A stretch of 64,000 nucleotides of DNA from Phycisphaeraceae bacterium (GCA_028282805.1 JANQHD010000009.1:183383-247382), one strand, 5' to 3'; numbered from the stretch's first letter, positions 1 through 8,573 are shown. Numbers and translations: made by a program. The notes: generated from the sequence alone by a model not told the origin.

Positions 1-1011
1 CACGATCGCCCGGCCGTCGACGAACAGCGTGACGCGCAGCTCGGCGCCGGCGTGGGGCAAAACGGCTTTGAGGGTGTAAGCGTTGACGGAAACCGGGCCG
101 TGGGCGCGCAGCGATTCGGCGAGTTGTTCGAAGTCGACCGACACCGGCCCGCCGGTGGGCTTGACCTGCACGGCGTTGCGGCCGCACAGCGAAACGGTTT
201 GCGAGAACGCCCCGCCGTCGAGGCACTCGAACGAGCGGCGGCCGCAGCATGCGCAGTCGTTCGAGCGTGAGCGCGACACGTCGACGGCCTGCCCGCTGTT
301 GGCCCAGGCGTCGAACGAGCGCAGCCGGCGATCGACCGCTTGCCAGTCGCCGAGCAGCACCTTGATCGCCTCGGTCACCTGTGCGGCGGCGACGGTGGCG
401 CTGACCGACGCGAGCACGCCGACGGTGTCGCAGGTCATGCCGCGCTGCGAGGGCACCTCGGGGAACAGGCATCGCAGGCACGGCGAGGGCTCGCCCCACG
501 GCGCCTCGCCGTCGGCAGCCGCGGGCAGCACGGTCATGAGCGTGCCGCTGGTGGCGACCGCCCCGCCGTACACGTAGGGCACGGCGAGCTTGACCGAAAG
601 GTCGTTGAGCAGGTAGCGGGTTTCGAAGTTGTCGGTGCCGTCGAGCAGCACGTCGACGCCGGCGGCGAGCGGCAGCGCGTTGGCCGGGGCGAAGTCGGCG
701 ACGACGGGCCTGACCCTCACGTCGCGGTTGATCGCGCGCAGCTTGGCCGCGGCAGCCTCGGCCTTGGGCAAACCGGCCTCGGCGTCGGCCTCGTCGAACA
801 GCACCTGGCGTTGCAGGTTGGTCAGTTCGACGACGTCGCGGTCGACGATGACCAGCTCGCCCACGCCCGCCCGGGTCATCAGGTCGGCGATCACGGTGCC
901 CAGCGCGCCGCAGCCGACGAGCAGGGCGCGCGACCGGCGCAGCTTCGCCTGGCCTTCGGGGCCGACGGGCGCGAGCAACTGCTGGCGGTGGTAGCGGGTG
1001 GGCTCGGTCAT
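1..1011 (-). CDS. ThiF/MoeB/HesA-family adenylyltransferase (3' end outside window)
   Basis: E1-like enzyme that would adenylate the C-terminus of a ubiquitin-like sulfur carrier (ThiS or MoaD type) in the cytoplasm. The 337 visible codons begin at an ATG at 1011 and run off the left edge with no stop. Visible motifs: dinucleotide-binding GCGALG near residues 33-38, the ATP-site signature ending NLQRQ near 65-69, DGTDNF near 124-129, and two zinc-ligand pairs, CLRC (178/181) and C253/C256. These define the family, but they do not separate ThiF from MoeB or HesA. The C-terminal part after residue 260 is not the rhodanese domain found in MoeZ as far as it can be read. The gene starts 21 bases after the stop of the secreted protein at 1033-1899, so the two may be cotranscribed. 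No ThiS or MoaD gene is in view. Confidence 0.85.
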   Translation of the reverse strand, partial: MTEPTRYHRQQLLAPVGPEGQAKLRRSRALLVGCGALGTVIADLMTRAGVGELVIVDRDVVELTNLQRQVLFDEADAEAGLPKAEAAAAKLRAINRDVRVRPVVADFAPANALPLAAGVDVLLDGTDNFETRYLLNDLSVKLAVPYVYGGAVATSGTLMTVLPAAADGEAPWGEPSPCLRCLFPEVPSQRGMTCDTVGVLASVSATVAAAQVTEAIKVLLGDWQAVDRRLRSFDAWANSGQAVDVSRSRSNDCACCGRRSFECLDGGAFSQTVSLCGRNAVQVKPTGGPVSVDFEQLAESLRAHGPVSVNAYTLKAVLPHAGAELRVTLFVDGRAIV

Positions 1012-1032
1012 GACGCCGACGATGATAACAAC

Positions 1033-1899
1033 TTATTTGCGCGGCTTGCCGTCGAGCCCGTCGTAAGCGCGACGGAGGCGCTGCTTGCCGAACACGATGT
1101 TCTGCGTGGTCACGTCGACGCGGTTGCCGGCCTTGGGGTTGAAGTTGACGATGCGCTCGCCCTTGACCTGCGTGAGTCGTTTGAGGCGCGCCTTGAGCGG
1201 CGTGCGCACCGCCGGGGGCAGCTTGCCGCCCTCGCCGAGCTTCTCGCAGTGCTCGAGCACGTTGTCGACGCGCGAGGCCCAGCTGCGGTTGCCGGCCCGC
1301 ATGCGCTGCTCGGTGTCGTGAATTATGGCGTGCAGCTTCAGGCCCAGCGTGTCGGGCAACGCGTCGATCACCGCGGCGTGGTAAGCGTCGTTCGGCTCGT
1401 TGCGCCGGATGATCGCGTCTTCCGCGTGATGGAAGCGCTGGCCGATCTCGATCAGTTTTCTTGCGTGTGCGGCGCTGATGTCGTCGCGGTTGGCGTAGCG
1501 TTTGACGAAGGCGTGGTCGGGCTTGTCGAGCCGGCCGGCCGGTTCGAAGGCGGGCATGGCGGCGATCAGCCGCATCGCGTCGGCGGGCTTGACCGCGGCG
1601 AGGTCGGGCTCGTAGCTGAGCAGCTGCCACTTGATGTACGCGTCGACGGTCGGGTTGCGGTCGAGCTTTTTCATCAGCAGCTTGAGCACCTCGTCGCCGG
1701 TCAGCGTTTCGGTGTCGCCCTTGGCGTAGTCGCTCTCGCTGCGGGGGAAGGGTTGGTCGTCTTTCAGCGCGGTTCTGGCTTCGTCGGCAAGCTTGGCGAC
1801 GGCTTGCCGGGCGAGCTGCGCATCGGCGGCGGCGGCGTGGGGCATCGCCAGGCACAGCAGCAGGCCGAGTTGTACCGCGCGGCGGGTCATGCGGTGCAT
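1033..1899 (-). CDS. Hypothetical secreted protein, 288 aa
   Basis: I do not recognise a family. The N-terminus reads MHRMTRRAVQLG followed by a hydrophobic LLLCLAM core and an AHA-like small-residue region (PHAAAADAQ), a typical Sec signal peptide with cleavage near residues 22-25. The mature part is rich in charged residues and helical in character, with no metal or catalytic motif that I can name. ATG codons at 1899 and 1890 are both possible; both keep the signal peptide. A strong intrinsic terminator lies between this gene and rpsG upstream, so it probably has its own promoter. It is followed closely by the ThiF-type gene. Confidence 0.6.
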   Translation of the reverse strand: MHRMTRRAVQLGLLLCLAMPHAAAADAQLARQAVAKLADEARTALKDDQPFPRSESDYAKGDTETLTGDEVLKLLMKKLDRNPTVDAYIKWQLLSYEPDLAAVKPADAMRLIAAMPAFEPAGRLDKPDHAFVKRYANRDDISAAHARKLIEIGQRFHHAEDAIIRRNEPNDAYHAAVIDALPDTLGLKLHAIIHDTEQRMRAGNRSWASRVDNVLEHCEKLGEGGKLPPAVRTPLKARLKRLTQVKGERIVNFNPKAGNRVDVTTQNIVFGKQRLRRAYDGLDGKPRK

Positions 1900-1924
1900 G
1901 ATACCCCACGCGCCAACCCGCGGC

Positions 1925-1957
1925 ATGAAAAAACCCGCCACGGCATGCGGCGGGTTT
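1925..1957 (-). terminator. Intrinsic terminator after rpsG
   Basis: Read on the minus strand, stem AAACCCGCC and GGCGGGTTT (9 bp) is followed by further T residues. It lies about 20 bases beyond the rpsG stop and before the next gene starts, as expected for the end of an rpsL-rpsG transcript. Confidence 0.8.
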
Positions 1958-1978
1958 CGTGCGGTTTGTAGTCGTCGC

Positions 1979-2455
1979 TTACCAGGCGAAGTGGGCGAAC
2001 GCCTTGTTGGCGTCGGCCATGCGGTGCGTCTGGTCGCGGGTGGACATCGCCTTGCCTTCGCCGTTCGAAGCGTCGTACAGCTCGCGGGCGAGGCGCTTGG
2101 CCATGGGCTTGCCCTTGTCGGCGCGGGCGGCGTTGATGATCCAGCGGAAGGCCAACGACTGCTGACGCTTTCGGTTGACCTGCATCGGCACCTGGTAGTT
2201 GGCGCCACCGACGCGCTTCGAGCGCACCTCGACGCGGGGCTTGACGTTTTCGATGGCCTTCTCGAACACCTCGATGCCGCTCGGTTCGCCCTTGGTGCGT
2301 TCCTCGATCAGGTCGATCGCGCCGTACACCACGCGTTCGGCGGCGGTCTTGCGGCCGTCCTTCATCACGCAGTTGATAAAACGCGACAGCACCTTCGAGC
2401 CGTAGCGCGGGTCGGGGCGGAGTTGTACGTCGGCTTTGGTGATGCGTCCTGCCAT
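1979..2455 (-). CDS. rpsG: 30S ribosomal protein S7 (uS7)
   Basis: Small-subunit head protein that nucleates assembly on the 3' major domain of 16S rRNA. The 158-residue product starts MAGRITKADVQLRPDPRYGS and contains the family-typical FINCVMKDGRKTAAERVVYGA, VKPRVEVRSKRVGGANYQVP and RALGMRW-like ALAFRWIINAAR region. Length matches the bacterial norm of about 156. The ATG at 2455 has AAGGAG seven to eight bases upstream; a longer open frame extends further but lacks such a site. It lies 180 bases after rpsL, the usual str-operon order, but fusA and tuf are absent downstream, where a terminator and a secreted protein occur instead. Confidence 0.97.
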   Translation of the reverse strand: MAGRITKADVQLRPDPRYGSKVLSRFINCVMKDGRKTAAERVVYGAIDLIEERTKGEPSGIEVFEKAIENVKPRVEVRSKRVGGANYQVPMQVNRKRQQSLAFRWIINAARADKGKPMAKRLARELYDASNGEGKAMSTRDQTHRMADANKAFAHFAW

Positions 2456-2606
2456 GGGGAGCTCCTTTTGCTCATCCGCCCTGCGCGGTGCGAAGGGCCG
2501 TGTGTTCACCGCCGGGGCGAGGCAGGGCCCGGGCGATTACTTGCAGTGGGAAGGTTCGGTTGTCGATTGCGTTGTGGCGGCGCGGTGAACCGCGGCGCTT
2601 TTTAAA

Positions 2607-2632
2607 CGCGACTCAGTCGCGTCGCTAAATAA
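2607..2632 (+). repeat. Stem-loop repeat followed by TCGCTAAAT, between rpsL and rpsG
   Basis: CGCGAC-TCA-GTCGCG forms a perfect 6-bp hairpin and is directly followed by TCGCTAAATAA. Nearly the same layout occurs at 50915-50943 and a variant at 25671-25700. It sits in the 180-base rpsL-rpsG spacer; on the minus strand it is followed by TTTAAAAAG and could act as a partial terminator or mRNA-end stabiliser. Confidence 0.55.
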
Positions 2633-2634
2633 GT

Positions 2635-3003
2635 TTAAGCGCCCTTGGCGCCGTACTTGGAGCGGGACTGCTTGCGGCCGTCGACGCCGAGGGTGTCGAG
2701 CGTGCCACGGATGATGTGGTACCGCACGCCGGGCAGGTCGCGGACGCGGCCGCCGCGGATCAGCACGATCGAGTGTTCCTGGAGGTTGTGGCCCTCACCG
2801 GGGATGTAGGCCGTGACTTCCTTGCCGTTGCTGAGGCGCACACGGGCGACCTTACGCAACGCGGAGTTCGGCTTCTTGGGGGTCACGGTACGGACCTGCA
2901 AACACACGCCACGCTTCTGCGGCGCCGCCCCAAGGTCACGGACCTTGGACTTGGCCTTGGGGGTGCGGCGGGGCTTGCGGACCAGTTGGTTGATCGTGGG
3001 CAT
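2635..3003 (-). CDS. rpsL: 30S ribosomal protein S12 (uS12)
   Basis: Decoding-centre protein of the small subunit. The 122-residue product has the full S12 pattern: [13 protein letters not shown] at the N-terminus, [34 protein letters not shown] and [15 protein letters not shown]. The PNSA lysine region (streptomycin-determining loop, TPKKPNSA) and the GRVxDLPG loop are intact; the Asp of GGRVRDLPG is the residue that RimO methylthiolates, and rimO is present in this window at 17944-19452. The start is the family-conserved Met. It is followed by rpsG in the same direction. Confidence 0.98.
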   Translation of the reverse strand: MPTINQLVRKPRRTPKAKSKVRDLGAAPQKRGVCLQVRTVTPKKPNSALRKVARVRLSNGKEVTAYIPGEGHNLQEHSIVLIRGGRVRDLPGVRYHIIRGTLDTLGVDGRKQSRSKYGAKGA

Positions 3004-3087
3004 ACGGGTACCTCAGTCATTCGCTCAAAACGAGCCGCGTAGTGTAACGAGGACCCCGGGGGGGATGCAAGGGGCCTTTTCTGGGGG

Positions 3088-4866
3088 TCACCCCCGGGCG
3101 ATGGCGTAGATCGCGTCGGTGGCCCGCAAGTTCGGCCAGAACCCGATCGTGTACCCCGATTCGTAGTCCAGGGCGACCCGTTCGAGCACGCTCACGCCGT
3201 GCTCGGCGCACCATTGCTCGAAGTCCTTCATCGACAAAAAGTGCAGGTTCGGCGTGTCGGCCCAACTGAACGGCAGGTTCCGCGACACCGGCACCCGCCC
3301 CGTCCACGCGATCTGGTGGCGGTTGCGCCAGTAGCCGAAGTTGGGGAAGCTGACGATGCTCCGCCGGCCCACGCGCAGCATCTCGTCGAGCAGGTTGCCG
3401 GGGTGGTGGACCACCTGCAACGTCCGGCTGAGCACCACCGCGTCGAACGCCCCGCCGTCGAAGCAGTCCAGCGGCTTGTCGAGGTCGGCGTGGATCACGT
3501 CGACGCCGTTCTCGATGCACCGCACCACGCGGTCTTCGCCGAGGTCGACGCCCTGCAACAAGGTCAGGCCGCGCCCCTTGAGGTGGGCGAGCAGCGCCCC
3601 GTCGCCGCAGCCGAGGTCGAGCACGCGGTCGTCGTCGCCGATCATCGACTCGATGCGGTCGAGGTCGCGCCGGTCGCCATCGGTGGTCGGCTCGACGGTG
3701 CCGCCGGCGCTCTCGACCAGCAGGCGGTTGAGGAACCCGGCGATGGCGCGGTCCTGCGACTCGCAGTCGAGCAGGAACGAGTCGTGCCCGTAGGGCGCGT
3801 CGATGTTGATGTAGCTGACCGGCTTGCCGGCGTGGCTGAGGGCGCGCACGAGCCGTTGCGACTGGGTGGCGGGGAACAGCCAGTCGCTGGTGAAGCTGAT
3901 GACCAGGAACGCCGCGCTCGTCGACGCCAGCGCCGCGTGCAGACCGCCCCGGCCCTCGCCGAGGTCGAAGTAGTCGATCGCCCGCGTGACGTACAGGTAC
4001 GTGTTGGCGTCGAAGCGCTCGACGAACTTGTCGCCCTGGTAGTCGAGGTAGGTTTCGACGGAGTACTCGCTGTCGAAGCCGTAGTTGACCTGGCTGCCGT
4101 GGCGGAGGGTGCGGCCGAACTTCTCGTGCATGGCCTGCTCGGACAGGTAGGTGATGTGCCCGAGCATGCGCGCGATGGCCAGGCCGTTGGCGGGGTTGGC
4201 GCCGTGGGCCTCGTAGTGGCCGTCGTGGAACTCGGCGTCGCAGATGATCGCGTTGCGCCCCACCGCGTCGAACGCCAGCGACTGCGCGCTGACCGAAGCG
4301 GTCGTGGCGATGGGGATCACGCCCGCCACGCGGTCGGGGTAAGCCACCGCCAGTTCGAGCGCCTGCATGCCGCCCATCGACCCGCCCGTGGCGCACAGCA
4401 GCTTGTCGATGCCGAAGTGGTCCAGCACCCGCACCTGCACCGCGACCATGTCCGCGATCGTGATCACGGGGAAGTTCAGCCCCCACGGCCTGCCCGTCTG
4501 CGGGTCGATCGAGCCCGGGCCCGTCGTGCCCTTGCACCCGCCCAACACGTTCGTGCACAGCACGAAGTAGCGGTCGGTGTCGATCGGCTTGCCGGGGCCC
4601 ACCATGCGGTCCCACCAGCCCGCCTTGTCCTCGCCGGGCAGGTAGCCGGCCACGTGCGCGTCGCCCGACAACGCGTGGCAGATCAGCACCGCGTTGGTCT
4701 TGGTGGCGTTGAGCTCGCCGTACGTTTCGTAAGCAACCTCGACGTGCGGCAGCGTCTGGCCGCCGGCCAGCTCGAGCGGCTGGTCGAAGCGCACGGTCTG
4801 CGTCTTCACGGTCCCCACGGAACCGGCGTGGTCGGCGTTCGGTTTGGGCGCCTCGGCGTCGTTCAT
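3088..4866 (-). CDS. metX: Fused homoserine O-acyltransferase (MetX) and MetW methyltransferase-like protein
   Basis: A 592-residue two-domain protein. Residues about 25-385 are an alpha/beta-hydrolase of the MetX family, which acylates homoserine in methionine synthesis: nucleophile Ser163 in GGSMGG, acid Asp in TSDWLFP, His in APYGHDSFLLD, plus the LGGCKGTTGP segment. Residues about 395-592 match MetW: a SAM-binding LDLGCGDGALLAHL, then VVLSRTLQVVHHP and VSFPNFGYWRNR. MetX and MetW are usually separate adjacent genes, and MetW supports MetX activity in several bacteria; here they form one chain. Whether the acyl donor is acetyl- or succinyl-CoA cannot be read from the sequence. Only 45 bases separate its ATG from an upstream terminator, leaving no space for a SAM riboswitch. 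Confidence 0.93.
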   Translation of the reverse strand: MNDAEAPKPNADHAGSVGTVKTQTVRFDQPLELAGGQTLPHVEVAYETYGELNATKTNAVLICHALSGDAHVAGYLPGEDKAGWWDRMVGPGKPIDTDRYFVLCTNVLGGCKGTTGPGSIDPQTGRPWGLNFPVITIADMVAVQVRVLDHFGIDKLLCATGGSMGGMQALELAVAYPDRVAGVIPIATTASVSAQSLAFDAVGRNAIICDAEFHDGHYEAHGANPANGLAIARMLGHITYLSEQAMHEKFGRTLRHGSQVNYGFDSEYSVETYLDYQGDKFVERFDANTYLYVTRAIDYFDLGEGRGGLHAALASTSAAFLVISFTSDWLFPATQSQRLVRALSHAGKPVSYINIDAPYGHDSFLLDCESQDRAIAGFLNRLLVESAGGTVEPTTDGDRRDLDRIESMIGDDDRVLDLGCGDGALLAHLKGRGLTLLQGVDLGEDRVVRCIENGVDVIHADLDKPLDCFDGGAFDAVVLSRTLQVVHHPGNLLDEMLRVGRRSIVSFPNFGYWRNRHQIAWTGRVPVSRNLPFSWADTPNLHFLSMKDFEQWCAEHGVSVLERVALDYESGYTIGFWPNLRATDAIYAIARG

Positions 4867-4910
4867 GGCCGCTTATGGTGACGACCCAAACGCCCGTAAG
4901 CAAATCGGTG

Positions 4911-4960
4911 ACAAACAAAAAGCCGACGACGGGCTCAAACGGACGCCCGTTGCCGGCTTC
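4911..4960 (-). terminator. Intrinsic terminator after the coiled-coil gene
   Basis: On the minus strand AAGCCG and CGGCTT pair around an inner ACGGGC/GCCCGT stem, followed by TTTTTGTTTG. It lies about 50 bases beyond the stop at 5014 and immediately upstream of the metX-metW gene, isolating the two transcripts. Confidence 0.8.
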
Positions 4961-5013
4961 AGGGGTAGGGTTGTGACGTCCCCCCTCCAGAAGGACGCCA
5001 CGGAACCAAGGGG

Positions 5014-5301
5014 TCAGAGGCAATCGTCCGGACCGTCGTCGCCGGACTGCTGTTGCTCGAGCATCTTCCGCAAGTACGAGTTCTCGCGCCGCGTCGCTTC
5101 GAGGTCGAACATCAGGTACTTGATGCTCAGCCGCAGGTAGTCCAGCGACTCCTGAAGGTCGGTCACGGTCTTGCGCAGCTTGCTGTGGCGCTCTTGCGTC
5201 TTCTCGGCGAGCTTCTCGAGTTTCTCACGCTCGGATTTGGGCAAGGTGGAGATCTCGCCCATCAGCTCGGCCAACTTCTCCTGGAACGTCTTCTCATCCA
5301 T
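5014..5301 (-). CDS. Small coiled-coil protein, 95 aa
   Basis: I do not recognise the family. From about residue 8 to residue 85 the chain is a nearly unbroken amphipathic helix with heptad spacing of Leu/Ile/Val (LAELMGEISTLP, LEKLAEKTQERHSKL, VTDLQESLDYLRLSIKYLMFDLEATRREN), ending in an acidic tail GDDGPDDCL. This is a coiled coil of the kind that forms dimers or small bundles. The ATG at 5301 follows GAAAGG at a good distance and is preferred over a TTG three codons upstream. It is a single-gene unit between the oppB terminator and its own terminator at 4911-4960. No signal peptide; cytoplasmic. Confidence 0.75.
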   Translation of the reverse strand: MDEKTFQEKLAELMGEISTLPKSEREKLEKLAEKTQERHSKLRKTVTDLQESLDYLRLSIKYLMFDLEATRRENSYLRKMLEQQQSGDDGPDDCL

Positions 5302-5392
5302 ACCGGGCAACCTTTCTCGCTTTCGCCCTGTCAGGGAACAATCCCCGGGCCAACGCCCGCCGGCGCGCGTGCCAGACCGCTATATCCGGCGT

Positions 5393-5416
5393 AAAACCCG
5401 GTGTTTGCGGGGTTTT
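5393..5416 (-). terminator. Hairpin terminator downstream of oppB
   Basis: AAAACCC (5393-5399) pairs with GGGTTTT (5410-5416). The T/A-rich outer stem suits termination on either strand and lies about 125 bases beyond the oppB stop. A second palindrome TGTTGATT-TG-AATCAACA sits at 5451-5468 in the same 240-base spacer. Confidence 0.55.
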
Positions 5417-5541
5417 CGTGCCGTGGGCGCCGGCGTGCGGCTGTGCCGGATGTTGATTTGAATCAACACCCCCGGCGGCCGCCGTGGCGACCACACACCG
5501 CCCGTCGCGCCGGCGCCGCGGTTGGGCAACACCCGCGGGGG

Positions 5542-6543
5542 TTATTCTTCGAGGTCGATCCGGGGGTCGACGAACGAGTAGGCGATGTCGACGGCGAGGT
5601 TGAAGAGGATCAGCAGGGTCGCGTAGACGAGCACGACGCCCATGATCAGGAAGATGTCCTTGTTGAGCACGCCGTCGACGAAGTGCTGGCCCATGCCGGG
5701 CAGGTTGAAGACCTTTTCGACGACGAACGAGCCTGTCATCGCGGCGGCGGCGGCGGGGCCGAGGAAGCTGAGCACGGGCAGGAAGGCGACCTTCAGCGCG
5801 TGGCGCATGACGACCTTGCGTTCGGCCTGGCCCTTGGCGCGCGCGGTGCGGACGAAGTCGCTGCTCATCACGTCGATCATGCCCAGGCGGGTCAGCCGGG
5901 CGATGTAGGCGGCGAACGGCAGGCTCAGCGTGATCGCCGGGAGCACGACCTGGCCGAAGCTGCCCCACCCGCCGACCGGCAGCCACTTCAGTTGCAGGGC
6001 GAAGACCAGCAGCAGCACGGTGCCGGTGACGAACGTGGGCAGGGAGATGCCGATCAGCGCGACGCCGAGCGTGGCGTTGTCGACCAGCCCGCCCCGCCGC
6101 ACCGCGCCCAGCACGCCGGCGACCACGCCCACGACCAGCGCGATGAGGATCGCCGCGGCGCCGAGCTGGATGCTGATCGGCAGCGAGTGCGCCACGATCT
6201 CGTTGACCGTGAAGTCCTTGTACGCCATCGAAGGCCCGAGGTTGAACACGTAGTCGGGCCCCTCGCTCTCGGCCAGCCTCAGCCCCGCCGGCGCCCAGTC
6301 GGGCAGCTGCGTGCGCAGCCACCGCACGCCGGTGATGTTCTCCACGTAGTCGAAGTACAGCGTGACCGGCCTGTTCAGCTTGTACTGCGCCTCCATCGCC
6401 TCCTGGATCGCCTTGTCGGGCTTGCGCCCTTCGACCTCCAACGGGCTGCCCGGCACCACCCACACCAACACAAACGTCGCCGTGTAGATCACACACAGCA
6501 GCAGGGGCAGTTGAACCAGTCGCCAGAAGATGAGTCGGAGCAT
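5542..6543 (-). CDS. oppB: Peptide/nickel-type ABC transporter permease (OppB/DppB family)
   Basis: Inner-membrane subunit of a family-5 (oligopeptide-type) ABC importer. The 333-residue chain has an N-terminal membrane helix, a long periplasmic stretch (residues about 30-120) and five further helices. The coupling-loop signature (EAA motif) reads VRTARAKGQAERKVVMRHALK, contacting the ATPase. C-terminal FVDPRIDLEE is typical of DppB/OppB. ATG 6543 was chosen since the upstream codons fall inside a palindromic repeat. It follows oppA by 95 bases. No second permease (OppC) and no OppD/OppF ATPase genes follow; a terminator and an unrelated gene do, so partners must be encoded elsewhere. Confidence 0.9.
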   Translation of the reverse strand: MLRLIFWRLVQLPLLLCVIYTATFVLVWVVPGSPLEVEGRKPDKAIQEAMEAQYKLNRPVTLYFDYVENITGVRWLRTQLPDWAPAGLRLAESEGPDYVFNLGPSMAYKDFTVNEIVAHSLPISIQLGAAAILIALVVGVVAGVLGAVRRGGLVDNATLGVALIGISLPTFVTGTVLLLVFALQLKWLPVGGWGSFGQVVLPAITLSLPFAAYIARLTRLGMIDVMSSDFVRTARAKGQAERKVVMRHALKVAFLPVLSFLGPAAAAAMTGSFVVEKVFNLPGMGQHFVDGVLNKDIFLIMGVVLVYATLLILFNLAVDIAYSFVDPRIDLEE

Positions 6544-6544
6544 A

Positions 6545-6645
6545 TGGATTAGCCACCTAGCCAACTAGCCATCCAGCCACCAAGAACGATGGGCGATCCG
6601 CAGTTCTCGGTGGCTGGGTGGCTTGATGCCTCGGTGGCTACCTTT
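6545..6645. repeat. Large imperfect palindrome made of tagccacc/ggtggcta words
   Basis: The left arm is four 8-base words in tandem (tagccacc, tagccaac, tagccatc, cagccacc) followed by AAGAAC; the right arm mirrors it with GTTCTC then ggtggctgg, gtggcttga and ggtggcta. It fills the whole oppA-oppB spacer, overlapping the end of oppA, so a long hairpin would form in the shared mRNA and could alter the OppA:OppB ratio. Confidence 0.75.
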
Positions 6646-8518
6646 TTACCTCAATGTAGTGATACATCTGCAAGTTCCGGGGGTGCATGGTCACGCCGGT
6701 GACCTTGTCGGGGTCGAACAGGTGCACGAGCTTGTACTGGTAGAGCGGGAGCATGACGAACTTCTCGCCCATGACGTACTGCTCGGCACGCTGGAGCATC
6801 TTCATCCGCTTGGCCGGGTCGGGTTCGCGGGCCGCGGCGTCGAGGTAGTTGTCGTACCACTGATCGGAGTGGCCAAAGTCGTTGTTGCCGTGGCCGGTGC
6901 GGAACAGGTCGACGAAGGTGGTGGGGTCGCCGTAGTCGCCGAACCACCCGGAGCGGGCGAGCATGAAGTGGCCCTTGTTGCGCTGGCCGAGGAAGACCTT
7001 CCACTCCTGCTGGCGCAGAGTGGTCGCCACGCCCAGGTGCCTCTCCCACATGCCCGCCAGCGCCTGGCTGACCAGCTCGTGGCCGCCGCCGGAGTTGTAG
7101 AGGATCTCGATCTTGGGCAGGCCCATGCCGCCGGGGTAACCGGCCTCGGCCAGCAGCCGCCGCGCCTCGGCGATCATCGCCTTGCGTTCGTCGTCGTCTT
7201 TCGCGTCGCTGAGGCACCGCTGGCCCGGCGGCGACTGGTAGCCCGGGATCGAGCCCGGCGGCACGAACACGCCCGACACCTTCTGGTGCAGCCGGGTCAC
7301 GTTCGTCACCAGGTCCCGCTTGTCGACCACCATCGTGAACGCCCGGCGGACGCGCACGTCCTTGAACGGGTTGTCCGAGCCGTCCCGGAGCTTGGGGCGG
7401 TTGTTGATCGCGAAGTAGTAGGTGCCGAACGACGTGGCCTCGTGCACGTCGTGGCGTTTGCCCGCGCGTTTCTGCTTGATGATCTGGTCCATGAAGGCGA
7501 CGGGCGTGGCGCCGATCTGCGCGTCGATCAGGCCCGAGGCGTAGGCGTTGTAGGCCGTGTTGTCGTCGGCGAACCAGACCATGCGCACCGTCTTGCTCTT
7601 GACCCGCTGGGGCGTGTGGAAGTGCTCGTTGGCCTCCAGCAACACCTCGCGCTTGAACCACCAGCGCGCCAGCCGGTACGGGCCGTTGCTGACGATCGAG
7701 CGGGGCTTGATCCACAGCGGGTTGCGGCGGAGCATGTGCGTGGTCGGGTCCAGCCGCGTGAACCGCGACGTGACGTGCTCGGGCAGCGGGAAGAACGGCC
7801 AGCTCGCCACCAGGTCCAAGAAGTACGAGCAAGGCGTCTCCAGCTCCACCTCGAGCGTGTGGTCGTCGATCGCCCGCACGCCCACCAGCTCGGCGAACTT
7901 GGCCTCGGCCTCTTGCACCCGCATCCGGGCCATCAACGACCGGACCTCGGACAACGCGCTTTCCTTGTACGACGCGCCATCCTTGTCGAGCTCGATTTCG
8001 TGGCGACCGGCAAACGCCGCGACCCACTTCTGCAGGCCCTTGTCTTTCTCGAGGTTTTCCTTGGTGAGCGCGTTGATCCGCGCCAGTTCGTCGAGGCACC
8101 AGGTTTGGAACTTCTTGCCGCCCCTGACGTGCATCAAAAAATCGGCGTACGGCGGGGCGAAGTCGGGCATCATGCCCTGCCGCCAGGTCGTCACGAAATC
8201 GCGGGTGGTCAGCGGTTGGCCGTCCGACCACTTCGCGTCTTTGCGCAGGTAAAACGTGTAGGTCAGCCCGTCGTCGGACACGGCCCACCGCTCGGCGACG
8301 CCCGGCTGCACGGTAAAGTCGTACGGGTCGAACGTGCACAGCCCCTCGAACAGCGCGTAGGCCACGCGGACGTCGGCCGAGGCCTGGGTCATGGTCGGGT
8401 CGAGCGTTTCGAAAGAGAGGTAGTGGAGGGTCAGCTCCGCCCGCTCGTCGCCGCGTTCGAAGGCGAAGGTCAACGCGATCAGCAGGCCGACGAGGATGAG
8501 GGGCACGAGCAACCGCAT
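6638..8518 (-). CDS. Family-5 extracellular solute-binding protein (OppA/DppA type)
   Basis: Substrate-binding component of a peptide-type ABC importer, 626 residues, at the upper end of the family range. An N-terminal hydrophobic segment LLVPLILVGLLIALTFAF acts as a membrane anchor or uncleaved signal; there is no lipobox Cys. The mature part shows SBP_bac_5 hallmarks: LHYLSFETLDPTM, VQPGVAERWAVSDDGLTYTFYLR, WSDGQPLTTRDFVTTW, IVSNGPYRL, and RVRRAFTMVVDKRDLV. An extra charged segment at about residues 130-210 (GGKKFQTWCLDELARIN onward) is an insertion relative to standard OppA. ATG 8518 is used; a GTG two codons upstream is possible. It follows a secreted protein by 55 bases and precedes oppB. 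Confidence 0.9.
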   Translation of the reverse strand: MRLLVPLILVGLLIALTFAFERGDERAELTLHYLSFETLDPTMTQASADVRVAYALFEGLCTFDPYDFTVQPGVAERWAVSDDGLTYTFYLRKDAKWSDGQPLTTRDFVTTWRQGMMPDFAPPYADFLMHVRGGKKFQTWCLDELARINALTKENLEKDKGLQKWVAAFAGRHEIELDKDGASYKESALSEVRSLMARMRVQEAEAKFAELVGVRAIDDHTLEVELETPCSYFLDLVASWPFFPLPEHVTSRFTRLDPTTHMLRRNPLWIKPRSIVSNGPYRLARWWFKREVLLEANEHFHTPQRVKSKTVRMVWFADDNTAYNAYASGLIDAQIGATPVAFMDQIIKQKRAGKRHDVHEATSFGTYYFAINNRPKLRDGSDNPFKDVRVRRAFTMVVDKRDLVTNVTRLHQKVSGVFVPPGSIPGYQSPPGQRCLSDAKDDDERKAMIAEARRLLAEAGYPGGMGLPKIEILYNSGGGHELVSQALAGMWERHLGVATTLRQQEWKVFLGQRNKGHFMLARSGWFGDYGDPTTFVDLFRTGHGNNDFGHSDQWYDNYLDAAAREPDPAKRMKMLQRAEQYVMGEKFVMLPLYQYKLVHLFDPDKVTGVTMHPRNLQMYHYIEVKR

Positions 8519-8573
8519 GGGCACGGGTCCGTTGCGCGGCGCGGCCGGGGGGGGCGGGCGGCGCGGCGTGGGA

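Noticed and set aside
340..1971. Long plus-strand open frame opposite the ThiF-type and secreted-protein genes
   Set aside because: Its translation is low-complexity Val/Gly/Arg typical of the complement of a GC-rich gene; the minus strand holds a real family match.
4867..4915. SAM riboswitch upstream of metX
   Set aside because: Only 45 bases separate the ATG from an upstream intrinsic terminator and no riboswitch core is present.
3017..5023. Long second minus-strand open frame over metX-metW
   Set aside because: Arg/Gly/Ala-rich shadow in another frame of the MetX-MetW gene with no motif.
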